DNA from: Apoda limacodes
Taxonomy: Eukaryota > Arthropoda > Insecta > Lepidoptera > Limacodidae
NCBI GenBank assembly: GCA_946406115.1
Contig: OX291554.1
Location: 14,705,092 to 14,769,091, forward strand
DNA: 64,000 bases
Reading direction: 5' to 3'
Under the pieces are notes generated by a model. It was not told the origin of the DNA and ran no database searches. It saw only the letters and a program-made list of their open reading frames with translations. This document shows, piece after piece, positions 11,501-22,475 of this stretch. Within the stretch, counting starts at the first letter, position 1; the number at the start of each line of letters is the position of its first letter. The translations under genes were made by a program, and so were the position numbers.

Positions 11501-12638
11501 ATACAATTTTATGATAAACTGACTTACCAGGCAACTGGTCGGCGTCAGAACTGAAAAGAACGCAGAGTCCGGTCTCGTAGTTAACAGCGCGACAGGTGTC
11601 GTTGGCCTGACACTGCTCCAGACAGTCGGTCAACATAAGAGTACCAGGGATGTCGTCTAGTATGTTAGATGGCGCCGAGAACACGTATCTGCAAAATATG
11701 CAACCCTAATAGACTGATTTCAGATATTACGCGAATCATCTTAAAATAGAACTGCATTGGCGGTGCAATTATCTATTATACACTATTTTTATTTGTCGTA
11801 ATTATTTTCCCAGGACCTATCGTGAGTAGAATCTGATTTTGAAATGCTACTTATCTTTAAACTGCAGTGGCTTTATGTTCCCTAATGAACAGTTTATCAG
11901 CCAGGATGTACTCATGTGCACTTTTTTCATTTTACAACAAACATAACTTGTATGTCTTATGCTAATCATAATAAAGCTAAAATTATTTTTTTATAACTTG
12001 CACAACATTGTATTTACTACTGATCATTCTCCTGACTAAAGTTTCTAAACAACACTATTATTTATTTTACTTTAATGGGGGAGGAACTCTATGGAGGAAT
12101 TTATTGTTAAAAATATACAAAAAAAATACTAGTAAATTGAGTTCATATCGCAAAAAAACAAATGAATTTAAATTTAATTTTAGTTATGGTGACTGCTATT
12201 ATAACAGGTTTTGTGATGATGTGATAAACGTTGCAAAACGAGTCATTGATATATTTTCATAACTTGTCCATAAACAACTTATTAAACTTACCCAGTTACA
12301 AGTTCAAATCCGATTTTTTCGGGGTCACATTCTTCAAGAGAATTTGCGGGTGCGGATGGAGCGGAAGCTCCACTTGGTGCCGACGGTGGAACTCCACCTG
12401 GTGCCGTTTCAGGTTCTGAAGGTGGTGAAGTTGGTGTTTCAGTAGACGTTACAGGCGGTGATGGAGATGGATTTTTGAAATCATCAGGAGCTGCTACTAC
12501 GGCCGGCTCTGGTGATTCGGATTCCACCGCAAGATTATCTTGAGGTGGAGCCTCAGCTGCTTGTCTTAAAGTGCCTTCAAACTTTTTTGCCCCCTCGACA
12601 GTGCATACTGCTAATACTAGACAAAGAAACAGCCGCAT
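2046..12638 (-). CDS. PAN/apple plus ZP-domain transmembrane protein (nyobe/neyo/morpheyus-type), 9 coding exons
   Basis: The CDS joins, in transcript order, 12638-12292, 11688-11528, 9545-9344, 4836-4742, 4222-3981, 3886-3642, 3559-3310, 3182-3012 and 2549-2046. That is 2217 nt, or 738 residues plus TGA; every junction is GT-AG and the phases fit throughout. Seen in the protein: hydrophobic signal peptide (about 1-16), Pro/Ser/Ala/Thr-rich linker (about 20-100), three cysteine-rich PAN/apple modules (about 104-190, 194-275, 277-349), a ZP domain (about 366-606), five arginines at 621-625 as a furin-type site, a transmembrane helix (about 673-700) and a 38-residue tail. Known of the family: insect PAN/ZP proteins such as Drosophila nyobe, neyo, morpheyus and trynity sit at the apical surface of epidermal cells and shape the matrix and cuticle; cleavage releases or polymerises the ZP ectodomain. 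NompA has a related plan and is the main alternative. The exact orthologue cannot be settled by eye, so no symbol is given. Confidence 0.93.
2550..3011 (-). other. Intron 8 of the PAN/ZP gene
   Basis: A 462-base intron, GTATAT donor and TTACAG acceptor. AT-rich; nothing else recognised. Confidence 0.85.
3012..3182 (-). CDS. PAN/ZP gene, coding exon 8: ZP-C
   Basis: This 171-nt exon, phase 0 at both ends, encodes residues 515-571: FEIMDPNSPFEIFVRELVAM, then ITLIDSRGCPTELFIMGPL with the ZP-C cysteine, then KSTPNGK. Acceptor TTTACAG|GCA, donor GGAAAG|GTATAT. Reading through the donor soon leaves the conserved sequence, which supports the splice. Confidence 0.93.
3310..3559 (-). CDS. PAN/ZP gene, coding exon 7: ZP middle and start of ZP-C
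   Basis: The exon encodes residues 432-514. It starts YLNDVVIQHHDTIVTSSDLG, followed by SVTCQYDLTNKT, which is the conserved Cys-x-Tyr-Asp motif of ZP-N strand F/G. It ends in an acidic linker (DRNGDDTIASAEVGDPL) leading to ZP-C. Acceptor TTTGCAG|A and donor TTG|GTAAAT are acceptable matches. Confidence 0.93.
3642..3886 (-). CDS. PAN/ZP gene, coding exon 6: N-terminal half of ZP domain
   Basis: The exon encodes residues 350-430 plus a split Arg431. Visible ZP-N features are the paired cysteines in SSCYNVSIDCRSGDMVARI, the central FDGKIYAKG and SCVVDV segments, and ELHMGYSNIECNVKQNGLGR, whose asparagine-glycine-Cys region matches insect cuticular ZP proteins. Acceptor TTAAAG|GAC, donor GGCAG|GTAAGA. 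Confidence 0.93.
3981..4222 (-). CDS. PAN/ZP gene, coding exon 5: PAN module 3
   Basis: The exon encodes residues 270-349 and carries a whole PAN module: DYLENNCVEEP, then CEFKKMGGRIL, then TIEECRELCLNSPFRCHSYD, closing with VCRLSHHSRATL. Acceptor GTTTACAG|AC, donor ATCCAG|GTGAAT, leaving phase 0. The PAN-per-exon layout with short introns on the 3' side is compact compared with the 5' half of the gene. Confidence 0.93.
4223..4741 (-). other. Intron 4 of the PAN/ZP gene
   Basis: A 519-base intron, GTATCA donor and TTTACAG acceptor. No repeat or additional exon seen. Confidence 0.85.
4742..4836 (-). CDS. PAN/ZP gene, coding exon 4: end of PAN module 2
   Basis: This 95-nt exon encodes residues 238-268. 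It contains SANYNNKTGECVLSDMDRIT, the usual closing part of a PAN module (Asn-Tyr then Gly-x-Cys-x-Leu). Acceptor TTACAG|A, donor CGAAG|GTATCA. Intron 3 upstream is the longest internal intron (about 4.5 kb). The exon is too short to appear as a free ORF. Confidence 0.92.
6751..6946. repeat. Loose tandem repeat, about 70-base unit
   Basis: Segments beginning TGACTCGTCAAAATCCTG (6751), TGACTCATCAAAATCTTG (6824) and TGACGCATCAGCATCTTG (6893) are spaced 73 and 69 bases, and each is followed by an A/T stretch and TCTTGTACGTT-like text. Partial ATCTTGTTAAATTTGT pieces occur upstream at about 6585 and 6645. Copies are diverged. Confidence 0.55.
8308..8340. repeat. Perfect 14-base inverted repeat (hairpin)
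   Basis: GTAAATTTATACAT, five bases ACATA, then ATGTATAAATTTAC. It is AT-only apart from the ends, inside intron 3. It could be a small MITE remnant or chance structure in AT-rich DNA. Confidence 0.6.
9344..9545 (-). CDS. PAN/ZP gene, coding exon 3: end of PAN 1 and start of PAN 2
   Basis: The exon encodes residues 171-236 with split codons at both ends. The first third closes PAN 1 (Cys188), and the second module starts at PCERAWCFDRVRGYNLKG and runs through MCLDLCLGENDFVC. It has a strong acceptor (TTTTTTACAG|GT) and donor (TGTAG|GTAAGT). There is no in-frame ATG-started ORF over 60 codons here, so a simple ORF scan misses it; it was found by joining phases and by the cysteine pattern. Confidence 0.92.
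9546..11527 (-). other. Intron 2 of the PAN/ZP gene
   Basis: About 2.0 kb of AT-rich DNA. A 97-codon minus-strand ORF at 9817-10110 has no recognisable domain and no clear splice sites joining it in phase, so I do not treat it as an exon. Nothing else recognised. Confidence 0.75.
11528..11688 (-). CDS. PAN/ZP gene, coding exon 2: core of PAN module 1
   Basis: The exon encodes residues 117-169 plus split codons at both ends. It carries the PAN-like spacing of cysteines in LTDCLEQCQANDTCRAVNY followed by a GLCVLF segment. The acceptor is TTTTGCAG|A and the donor CCTG|GTAAGTC. Continuity with exon 1 (GG|A, glycine) and exon 3 (G|GT, glycine) keeps the frame open. Confidence 0.92.
11689..12291 (-). 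other. Intron 1 (first intron within the coding region)
   Basis: A 603-base AT-rich intron, GTAAG donor and TTGCAG acceptor. Plus-strand ORFs inside it are low-complexity AT sequence with no family resemblance. Confidence 0.85.
12292..12638 (-). CDS. PAN/ZP gene, coding exon 1: start codon, signal peptide, Pro-rich linker
   Basis: The ATG at 12638 opens MRLFLCLVLAVCTVEGAKK, a typical secretion signal with likely cleavage after the Gly/Ala region. Residues about 20-100 are rich in Pro, Ser, Ala, Thr and Glu, suggesting a flexible, possibly O-glycosylated spacer. The exon ends inside the first PAN module (Cys104 to Gly116) at the donor CTGG|GTAAG. A splice acceptor (TTTCAG) lies 35 bases upstream of the ATG and no in-frame upstream extension is needed, so this start is well supported. 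The linker is the part least likely to be conserved in related species. Confidence 0.93.
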
Positions 12639-12673
12639 AGTGCTTGTTGAGAGAGGCCGTGGCAGCTAAACTT
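12639..12673 (-). other. PAN/ZP gene 5' UTR segment after a splice acceptor
   Basis: Reading the minus strand, CTCTTTTGTTTCAG lies immediately before AAGTTTAGCTGCC, a pyrimidine-rich acceptor. The 35 bases from there to the ATG contain no other ATG. The transcript therefore starts in at least one further, non-coding exon at higher coordinates; where is not settled (see 49643-49688). Confidence 0.6.
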
Positions 12674-15600
12674 CTGAAACAAAAGAGAATTGTTTTAAAA
12701 TCTAAACCATATTCTATGTCTTAACAAATGTTTTAATCTGGTAAACATAATGTGATTCAAGCTTTAATTACTGCTTCTGCTTTAAAATCATACAACTTAA
12801 GATGTTCATAAAGTCTTTAGTTATGAACATTTCTTAGGTTCGCCGTCAGAGATCGTTTTCAATATCTTCTGAATATATTTAGAGCCACTTTGTAAATAAA
12901 TTGTTCACTTCGACCACATACAATGAGATATCGACGCTCATAAAATACTTTTGTTAGTTGTGCGACAACTTATCACGTTCCGTGTTTGTATTTTATGCAT
13001 CTAGTTGTAATGATTCTCTACTACTTTTGTACTTGTCAAGGATTTTAGAATTCTAACCTAGTTAACCAAAGTTTGCTGCAAATAAACAGACTTTTACAAA
13101 TATGTATTAGTTATGATTTTTAGTTTTTTAAATCAATTACATTTGGGACTACTAATCGTTACTCTTGTTATTACATACAAGCTTTTTTAGAAAGAATATT
13201 GTAAGCGAAAAAGTTGTATTTTTTAAATTGAAAAATGTGCACTTTTCTGAAATTGGTTTCGTACTAAGTAGAAATCAAAAACATGTTTTTGTGACGTAGT
13301 AAGATTATTATAGCCCTTTTAGGCAGTATTTAAAAAACTAAGTTTAACCCTTAAAATGAACTTCCTAAAAAAGCTCGAATATTGACAACACAAAGGAATC
13401 TTACGGTAATTTAGTAGGTAGTAGAGCAGGTACTTTTACAATATGGGAAAGCCTTCTGTAAGTTGGCTGTAATAAAATAATCATACGAGGTTTATTTTTT
13501 AAAAGCGAGCTTACATAACCTAGGTAGAAGAACGTAAAATTAAAGAGGAAATCATTTTATAACTATCTTCTAAAGGGCGATGGCATAATAATTGTCTCTA
13601 ATTATGACGCTAATTATAAGAACGTGCAATTTTTCTGTAATATTTATGATACGTAATTCACTTACAGAACTGCGCATCCGCATCATAATATCCAGTAACT
13701 TCGAAACAGTCACGGTTCGATTAAAACGTGAGAAAAACAAGATATACGTCGTCTTACACGTAACATTAATTTTTACGATCGTCTAATGTTATTAGTTCAT
13801 CTGTAACAACGGAACCTAACACGTTTTTTATTTAAGAATGATTAACACTTTTTTAGATTGTTAATTTTTGGGTTTCCTTTCCCAAAGAGTGCTGACAAGA
13901 CCCTATTTCAAACTCCAATTTAAAGTTTTTTATTCAAATAGACTTTTAAACAGTACTTTTGAATCGTTAGTTTAATTATTAATTAAAAAAATTACCTACG
14001 GTTCGGAATGATTTATTACTGAAGTGCACTATCTTTTGAAGCGTATTAGTTTTAATATTCGCCATCGCCACATATGTAATATGTTTCTATGGATTTATTA
14101 ACATATAATGAAAAAAGCAAAAAGTATAAATTTAAGCGAGATAACTTCATAAAAAAACATGCTTTTTTTAATTTTTTTCTCTATTGTATTTTTATACTTC
14201 AATTTTTTTTCCAAAAAAAAAGATATTAATAGATACTTAAAGCAATTGTAGTTTAAACCATAAAATTAAACAACAAATAATTACAAATTAGAAGTTAAAA
14301 ACAGTGTATAGAATTATTATTATAGAATAGTATTAGAAGTTACATTACAATAAAGGATCATGCCTTTCTTTATTTAGCTTATTTAGCTTATTTATTTACA
14401 TAACATTTAGCATTGTGTGGTGATACGGAACCCTTATTGCGCGAGTCCGACGAGCACTTGGCCTGGATTTTTTTTACATTATTAAAATCTGTGTAGTGTT
14501 ACAAAATGAGTTTCTATTATTTTGTAAATAACTTTTATATCGACATCATTATGAATAGTAGCGGGTGCAAAATTACAATGGCCACGTTCTTCACACAATG
14601 GTTTGTAACGGTGCGCATTTCATCCGTCCATTTCGTGGTCAACGCTGCCACTCATTCCTACCTCATTGTCAAATGGCTCGACTTAACAATAAATAACAAA
14701 TTATATATTGTTAGCATCAAATGAACCTGTTCTCAATAGATTATTTTTCATAGTTATCGTAATGTTACTATAGAAATTAAATCGTAAGTTAAATAGAGTA
14801 TTCTGTGTCACTTAGATCGATTGTAATAGATAATGTAATTTTGAAAAGGGATCACAAATGTTAATTGTATTTTAAAAGTTCAGTGGTTTACTCATGAAAT
14901 CCAAGCACGGACTGGTTACAGTTACTGTCGGTACAAGACTAAATGTAAATAAATAAAATAGGCCCTTATCCACTTTATTGGCGCTGCAGGTACTTACACT
15001 ATTTAATAGGTTGAAATAAAGGAAAAGGTTAATTATGTTGTAAAATTCACTGTACTATTAGTTCTGAAAATGATGCTTCCTTATTCATTGTTAATTTATC
15101 TAGTTCCTCTCTCAACTAACTATATACTTACTCGACACTTGCATGTAGACATGCACATATTTGTAATATATACCAAACTAGTTCTGTCGTATTGGTGTAA
15201 ATTGTCTTTGAACGAATACATATTTCATCTAAATATATAAAACCTTGGTGTCGCTAATTGACTGACAATCAACGCACAGCCTAAATCAGAGGTAAAAACA
15301 GAGATAGAGACATCAAATTTTCAGTGCAGCTTCCTTTGGTATAGTTTAATGGGGGTATAGTTTATCTTGAAAATGTGCACTCAAAATTGGTCCGCAAAAA
15401 ATATTTAATATCACAAAAACTGTAAATGATAGGCGTTTGAAAATATGCAAGTTGATTGATTTAGCGAAATAGGTATGCTAACACATGCTTAGATTTTTTG
15501 TATTTTTAAAATTAAAAGGTGGTTTGCGTATTTACAAGCAACGAAAGTAACCTAGAAGTGCAGCTTTAGATCCAATAAGTCATATGGTAGTTATTTCCTA

Positions 15601-18136
15601 GTCCTAGACAAAGTTCAAACAACAAAGTATAATAAATAAAACCCGGCGTGTCGACACCAATAGCGTAAAATAACAGGATGCCGATCATTGAGCGGCTGCT
15701 TGGTGCCTTCGACATGCCCCGGGCGCGACCCGCACGCGGTGCTTAGCTGTAAACTGGTCATGGTTTAACGTGACACTTTATTTGCAACCTGTGCTATTTG
15801 CGATTTAAACCCCGCATAAAATCAAATGAAACAAATATTTGTTGCCTGTCTTGTTAAGCATAAAATGTGATAGTTGTCTGTGCCTAGTCTTGAAATTGAA
15901 AATTTTATAGTTTTGTATAGTAAATTTGTAATGTCCAGTCGGAAATCGGTGTTTTTACCTCAATTTAGTTAGTTTTCAAAATTAAAAGCCAGCGTGTGAT
16001 TGCTTTGGTGAATGTGCGCCACAAAGTTATAACGTAAAATTTCTGGTAATATTGATACTAAAATAAGATTCTGCACCGACTTTCACAGTAAAGAAATTTC
16101 AGTGATGCAGTTTAATTGCGCACTCTTGTCTCTACTAAAGATTGGACCCGTTGTCCTTCCTCAAGCGCTGATCAGATGTGGACAGCGCTTTCAGTGACCT
16201 TAATGCTCAGTACAAAATTCTGCTGACATTGGTTATGAACACTTTTTATCAAATGTTGAGTATATTACTCAAAATTAGTTTGTATTGCCTTCATTCTTTA
16301 GGAGTTTCTTTTTGTTTATAGAAACTGCACTACTTGCTAGTACAAAGTTGCTTTTACTAGTATTATCATAGTTAAGTAATTGTTTCATATTTATTACAAC
16401 ATCATAAAACTATATTTTTTGTGATGCCTCATTTCCCTCATCCTGTAGTTAAGTGGCAAGATGAACCATCATTAAACCAAGATAGCCGTTTTAAATAATT
16501 TTCTTCAAATTGAAACGATACGCTTCATTGAGCTATTACTAATATTGGAAAGGTTATTACCAAATTATGGTTATTTTGTTCTCTCTTTATTTACAACTAG
16601 TATTAGTTAGTATGGCAATCCGTTTCTTTCTATGACTAAAACCAGTAAAATTAATACACGTATATAAATTTTTAGTTGCAAATTAAGAATGACGTGTTCT
16701 AGCATTTTTGAAAAATTGTTCCATAAGGAGATAAAGTTTGTGTAAGAGTTCCACCGCTTGACACAACAGGATTTAAGAAGATATGTCAAAGTTTGTATGA
16801 GACGAAAAAGCTATATTAATATAGTTAAAGATAATGATACTTAAACTTCTTACTTACTTTACAAAAAAACTTACATCATAGATACAATTACTTTTTGATC
16901 AATATGTAACGTACGACTACGTTCATCAGGCGTGCCGACTTTACAAAATTATTGGGGAATTACTATCCAAAAAACACACCCACAGCCCACCGGTCACTAA
17001 GATGGAAAGTTTGAGGACCCAAAGGCACCATGGAGTTGGTGCCGCTGATGTTCACAAATGTTTATTTATTTTTAACTCATCTATATATAATATGCTGATA
17101 CTTCTTCAAAGCGTAATAGTGATATGAACCACCTTAATTTGCTTCTCAGTAAAGTATTAGGCGTGTCTGTCTTGCTTCAAACATTAGCATAGTAGCAGAC
17201 TATGGAAATCTCTTTGAATTTACATTGAATGAAATTGTAATTTGTTGTGTCATTCTCTAATGGGTCGGCGGTTTCCTTATGCGTTAACGTTGAGAAACAG
17301 TGGCGCTCCGCCCTTACAAGGCTTCTGTCGACAGTCAACCGTCAGACATCACTGTCTTTCAATTGTTCAATGACTACATTTGAAATGAAAAGCGCCTTAT
17401 AAAGTGACGCATACATTAATCTCCTTTACACATGTAAATTGCATTATTTTCTCTCCTATTGACCATAAAATAATGACCTTGTTTATTACGTATATTTATA
17501 GCATACAGGTAATTGTAATTTACATTTACTGTACCTATTTGTTGTACTTTGTGTTGTGGTGTGTTTGATTTAGACGTGGGTTTATTTATTTGTAAGATCG
17601 CAAGTCTTTGCTATAAGACATTGTTAACAAAATGTGAATACGAGTAGCAACAGTGACAGGAAAATTTATACGGAGTCGATTATCTGCTCTGAGATGCGCG
17701 AACTGTGCGAGTTACGACTTCATTGTGGACCATTAAATGGAAGTAAATGGGAAAGTTACGTTCGAGACATTTGTCTGTCCAATGATCGTACAAAACAGTT
17801 GCTAACATGGTCGTGCTTAAAGTTTAACTCCAATAGCTGCTAGTTACTTAGCAGTCTTTTTTATTGTTGTAACTAACTCTTAGTTTACGTTATAACAAAT
17901 TGCAATTACAATCTGCGGTATATTAATTAACCTTATTGAGTTAAATCTTTTTTAGTTGATTACTTTAGTTCGTTACATTGGTATGATCGATAATGAATTT
18001 AGAGTATTCAGTCACTAATAAATTTGAAGCAATCAATCAATTCATCAACTGTCGTTTATTTTATGCATTGTGAATAAGAAACGTTTTGTTCCTAATGGTT
18101 CATGTAAGTAAATTGCTGACTGTTCTCATTGTCCTC
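12674..18136. other. AT-rich non-coding DNA upstream of the PAN/ZP coding start
   Basis: No gene or strong repeat seen. Exceptions to uniform AT richness are small GC-richer spots at about 15640-15750 and 17270-17350. A good donor context on the minus strand (TCGA|GTAAGTATA, near 15130) has no convincing partner acceptor. If the 5' UTR exon lies far upstream, this whole stretch is intron. Confidence 0.5.
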
Positions 18137-18268
18137 CATCTAGGGGTCAGTAGGTGGTCGGTTGAGCCGCAAGCCTACGCCTGCGCGATTAACATTAATG
18201 AGGGGTATCGCAGTTTCTCCAACCTCGATCGGTACATCACAGCCTGCTACCACCTACTTAGCTAGATG
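18137..18268. repeat. 132-base segment bounded by 20-base imperfect inverted repeats
   Basis: The left end reads CATCTAGGGGTCAGTAGGTGGT and the reverse complement of the right end reads CATCTAGCTAAGTAGGTGGT. The interior (about 90 bases) is GC-richer than its surroundings. It could be a short foldback element or a structured RNA; no known microRNA seed was recognised. Confidence 0.4.
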
Positions 18269-20191
18269 TTTACGATTAATTCGAAATTGTTCAATTAAAA
18301 TACAGAAACTAACAAACACAACTCTCTAAATTATCTGTTTTATAGAAAATCGAAAGCTTGTAGTGAATTTCTAATTGATATCCCGTTGAAAGCTATGTAG
18401 TTAGCATATCGTCTATCAAAGCGTAAGTCAACAAGTTCTGATATACTGCGTAACTTACCAGTCTTTTTGTCAGTCATTTATAAATGTGATGCAGGATTAA
18501 GTGTCAGACGTGCTAGCGCTGTAAACTTGATGAATAGCTATCACTTGCCTGCAGGTTACATACTGTTCCAACGGCAAAACTGTCGGCATAGGCGCCGCCT
18601 GGCCGAGACCTACTCGCTGGAACGAATTGAAAAATTGAACCACTTTCCATGATGGGTATAGCTTAAGGCTTAACATGTCGCTGGGCAGGTGGAAATTGCA
18701 TCGTCTTATTATTTGCTTCTAACTTTTTGTTTTGCTTTTAATATTTAACAACACTAAGTCGTTCATTTTTCTAGTACCTACTACTTCTAGTATATGAGCT
18801 AAGAATTATACTAAATGTTAACAATGAGTTATTTATGTCAACCATAATATTTCTATTTTTCTAGGACTTTGTTTTTTAATCTGAATCGTTCGGGTCTCGA
18901 ACACTAAAAACGTGCGTTACCATTGTAAAGGCATACGTAAGTGGATATTGTAATTGATATGTTGAACACGTGTACCTACTACAAGAACGAACACATAACT
19001 AGTTGCACGAAATTGAAATCAAAGGTGCAACGTATCAAGTTCAAACAGTTCGCAATGTAGCATAATTTCAACTCATTGTATTGTTACATTGTTACAAGCT
19101 GTTCTTGATCTCTTACGAAAAATCATTCAATCGTGGCTAGAATGACTTCACTAATGATCGCCACACAGTAAAACGTGCGATCTCATATTACTAACGTATA
19201 ATTCCGACTTGTTTTCTCCACGATTAATCATGCTATCACAATGAGGGGCTAGAGACTAAATCCTATAATTTTGTTGCATTGTTCGTGGTACCATGGGCTT
19301 AGAGTGGCAATTGGAAGTAGGTTTTCGGTGCATTAGGTCCATCGGAGAATTCAAGCCTTGTGAGCTTTCTTTAGTTTTTGCTACTTATTCAATTTTATCG
19401 TGTTTGTAATATTTTTAAATTAACTTACACATTCTGGGTAACTTATGCGGTCCTAGTACATTCATCCCATAAACACAAAGTTCTTCATAATGTTTCATAT
19501 ATTTTTTTAAATTAAAAATTATTTCCTACGACCTGACTAGCCTTATCATTACATTTTTCTATATTTTATTATTTTATGTTAATACCAAGCGAATGATGAA
19601 GGCAATCATCGTAAAATACTTTTTCATTACATATAATTGCTAGGGAATAATTGAAATTGTCATTGTCATTTAAGACAATTAGACATATTCTCGCCATGTA
19701 ATAACATAAATTTACTTAATGTGAAATTATCAATATTCTCACAAATCTTATAGTGAGTTGGCATTTAGTTATCCTCAATATTTTTACAGTTGCTTTACTG
19801 ACACGCCTTCGCATTCTTCAGAATGACGTATCAACTTATTGCGAAAGATGAATGTGCAAATAAATTTCGAAATCCACGAGAATTGTCATAATTTACATGA
19901 AATGATTTTATTTTATACCTTTTATGATATGACACTCCTTAAATAATGATTTTTACGATTTGAGTGATATTTTATTAAACCCATTTCAAATGCGAATGAA
20001 GACGTATGTAGCACATGAGATCATCATCGTGTGAAGGCATTCAATTCAGGCTAATAATATTTGGTTCCAACTAATGCTGTTAACAAATGAATAACAGTGA
20101 TCATAAAGATCGATCGAGCGTTCTTAAAAATCTGAAACGCACTAATTTTTTGAACTAAGATTTAGTAAGGATATTTGCCAACCGGAATTGT
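18269..20191. other. AT-rich non-coding DNA
   Basis: No supported gene. Acceptor-like plus donor-like pairs near 18446-18520 (minus) and 18864-18935 (plus) enclose short segments with stops in all frames; they could only be UTR exons and are more likely chance. Confidence 0.4.
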
Positions 20192-20262
20192 ATCTCGATA
20201 GCTCAATCAGCAGCGCACTAAGACAAAATCTTAGGGTTGCAGGTTCAAGTCCTGTCTTGAAA
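20192..20262 (+). pseudogene. tRNA-like sequence (decayed tRNA or SINE head)
   Basis: An A-box-like TAGCTCAATCAGC is followed by a perfect 5-base anticodon-type stem (CTAAG/CTTAG around a 7-base loop) and a T arm GCAGG-TTCAAGT-CCTGT with a B-box GGTTCAAGTCC. The 7-base acceptor stem does not pair and loop position 33 is C instead of T. It is therefore not a working tRNA; a tRNA-derived retroelement head or a decayed copy fits better. Confidence 0.5.
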
Positions 20263-22194
20263 TCAAATCTTTTGGCTGCGTCTTTGCTATGAAAATAAAC
20301 AGTTTTGTTAATAATCGAACATCTTGCAATACAAATGTATATTTATTTTTTAATGATACACCGCTTAGTTGCTGACGTGAATAAAATAACAACCTACATT
20401 GACTGCACCGACAGCAATAAATTGCTTTAGCATATTTAGATAAACAGTTCTGTTTTCACACTAATATGCTTTTACTAGAAGTATTTATGTCTACTTCAGA
20501 GCACTTGCGCTTGTATTCCATTTATCTTGGCTTGGTGGTGCATGATTCATCTCTTTGATACCATCGATTTGTGCTATTAAAACTTATTTTATAGCTTGTG
20601 TAGTCGGGAGTGAGCCCGTAAATTTTGTCTAATACTGCTTTGTATCCTGTCACTTCCATGTAAGGTTGTTGCCGTAGTTGCACCTGTTTTCCGAGCGCCT
20701 ACTCAACTGCCCCAACCGGTTTCATATGTTACATACAATCCTTGCTGAAAATCGCATCTTTTACCATCATAAAATTCTTGAAATAATCATCCTAGTTTGG
20801 TTTCACTTTGTTTTTTGCAATAGTATTTTGAAGAATATCTAGTTTGCAACATTATTAATATGCCTTCTATGGTTTTTGATGCCTTATGATTTCTTTTGAA
20901 TCACGGCAAACTTTTATTTAAAAAAAAAATTTCACCGTCGGAGAAAACCCTAGGTTAAAAATAAAAGAATAAGTAATAAAGTATTACTAATAGATGAGAC
21001 TAGCGCCGCAGGGCTTCGAGCCAGTGTGATGCGCCGATGGGCGCACGCAGCGCTCAACTGAACTCCGAATAAATATTTGTTTTTATTTCCATTTTTTACA
21101 ACAGTCTATTTATAACTGTACCACCTCTTCGGCGCTATATTTTTTACTTTTTAGTAGCAGATATTCTAAATGTTTGCTATTAAGTATGACTCTTAAAAGT
21201 GTTAGTATATTAACTAACTCCACACGGACAATTTATTAGTGTTCCATACCATCATTACCTATCGAGTATAGTACATTTAAGATTTAACTTGGCTTGTTTT
21301 TTTGGAATATATGTGGATAGGAGTAATTTTCCGTGTTATGACGAATTTGGTGTAGATGATACTCAATTCTATTACGCTTATCTGTGTATAAGGGTATTTA
21401 TTTACAAGTTAGTGCAAGAAATACTTAAGTGATTGTAAAGTACGATCGATGTCGATTTATGCGCATGATGCTATGCTCCAAATGAGTGTCACGCCAATTT
21501 AATTGTGTGCAGCGGAAGGGTGCCGGCTGGCATGCCAATTGCGGCCTGCTTGTTCAACCAGCTCAGTGGTATAAGCTCAGTGCTATGCAATATTTCAAGC
21601 GGTGCTGCAAAGCATCACACGAGTGATTCGATCTGGCATTTATTGCTTCTAATGATTTTATATGGCCAATGTCGTAAAATTACAAATGTCGTTCGTTATC
21701 TAACCTTTTCTGAAAGATTAATTTCTACTAAACCAATCCACATTGGGATATAAAACTGTCATTGAATTTATATGCACTGTCGTTCATTCTTCACTCTGTC
21801 CAGCAGTATTTGTTTTTTCTCGTAACAAGCACCTAGTTTTATATACAGAGTGTATATATTTGTAGATATCGAAATCTTATTACCCAAGAAGCGAGCTGCG
21901 GGTCGAAATCATTGCTGGTTTAGTCGTGATGTAACGGCATCATCTATCATCCTTTATTTGATTTCTATACTCAATTATTGCATTCGCAGAACTCGAGGTA
22001 CTTATATATTGGATTCTGTGTTTGAGCGCATATTTTCGTTGATTAGTTTATGCCTTGGGTTTCCAACAAACATTCAACAGTTAACAAATCTGAATTTATG
22101 ATATATTCTTTGTCTTTATTTATTTATTTACTGTATTGTTAATTGTTCATTTTATAAAATCATCTACATTCTATTCTATTAAGAATTTGTATTT
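20263..22194. other. AT-rich non-coding DNA
   Basis: No gene seen. A GC-richer patch at 21000-21070 has no ORF or repeat that I recognise. ORFs at 21505-21753 and 21850-22101 lack family features. Confidence 0.4.
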
Positions 22195-22475
22195 GTGTAT
22201 TTATATCGCCACGGTCCTTATCCCCCGAAGAGGGTAACCAGAGGCTGGACACACACACAGTCCCGTCTCTCCAACCAAATAGCCCAAACACTGCTTCGGA
22301 TACAGTTTATTTGGTCTAAGGTGGCTATGTTTATGTCCTATGTCGTTAATCACTAGGGTTAGGAAATAATGTGTGGTTACATGCAACACCAGGGACAGAA
22401 TATACCCCATTCGCCAGTTCTTAACGAGCTATAAGAAGTAAGTCAACTAAACTACGAAAAAAAGTCTTTGCGACG
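22195..22475. mobile_element. SINE-like element, diverged
   Basis: It contains TTATCCCCCGAAGAGGGTAA, close to TTATCCCCGAAGGGG in the SINE-like element at 44.99 kb. Its end (ACCAGGGACAGAATATACCCC...AGTTCTTAACGAGCTATAAG) resembles 39727-39790. This body is of a kind I associate with lepidopteran SINEs. Boundaries are approximate. Confidence 0.5.

Noticed and set aside
18446..18520. Possible 60-base minus-strand exon with acceptor GTTTACAG and donor CTG|GTAAGT
   Set aside because: All three frames contain stops and the acceptor lacks a pyrimidine tract; only a UTR role would be possible and nothing supports it.
20192..20262. A working tRNA gene
   Set aside because: The anticodon and T stems form but the acceptor stem does not pair and U33 is missing, so only a tRNA-like or SINE origin is supported.
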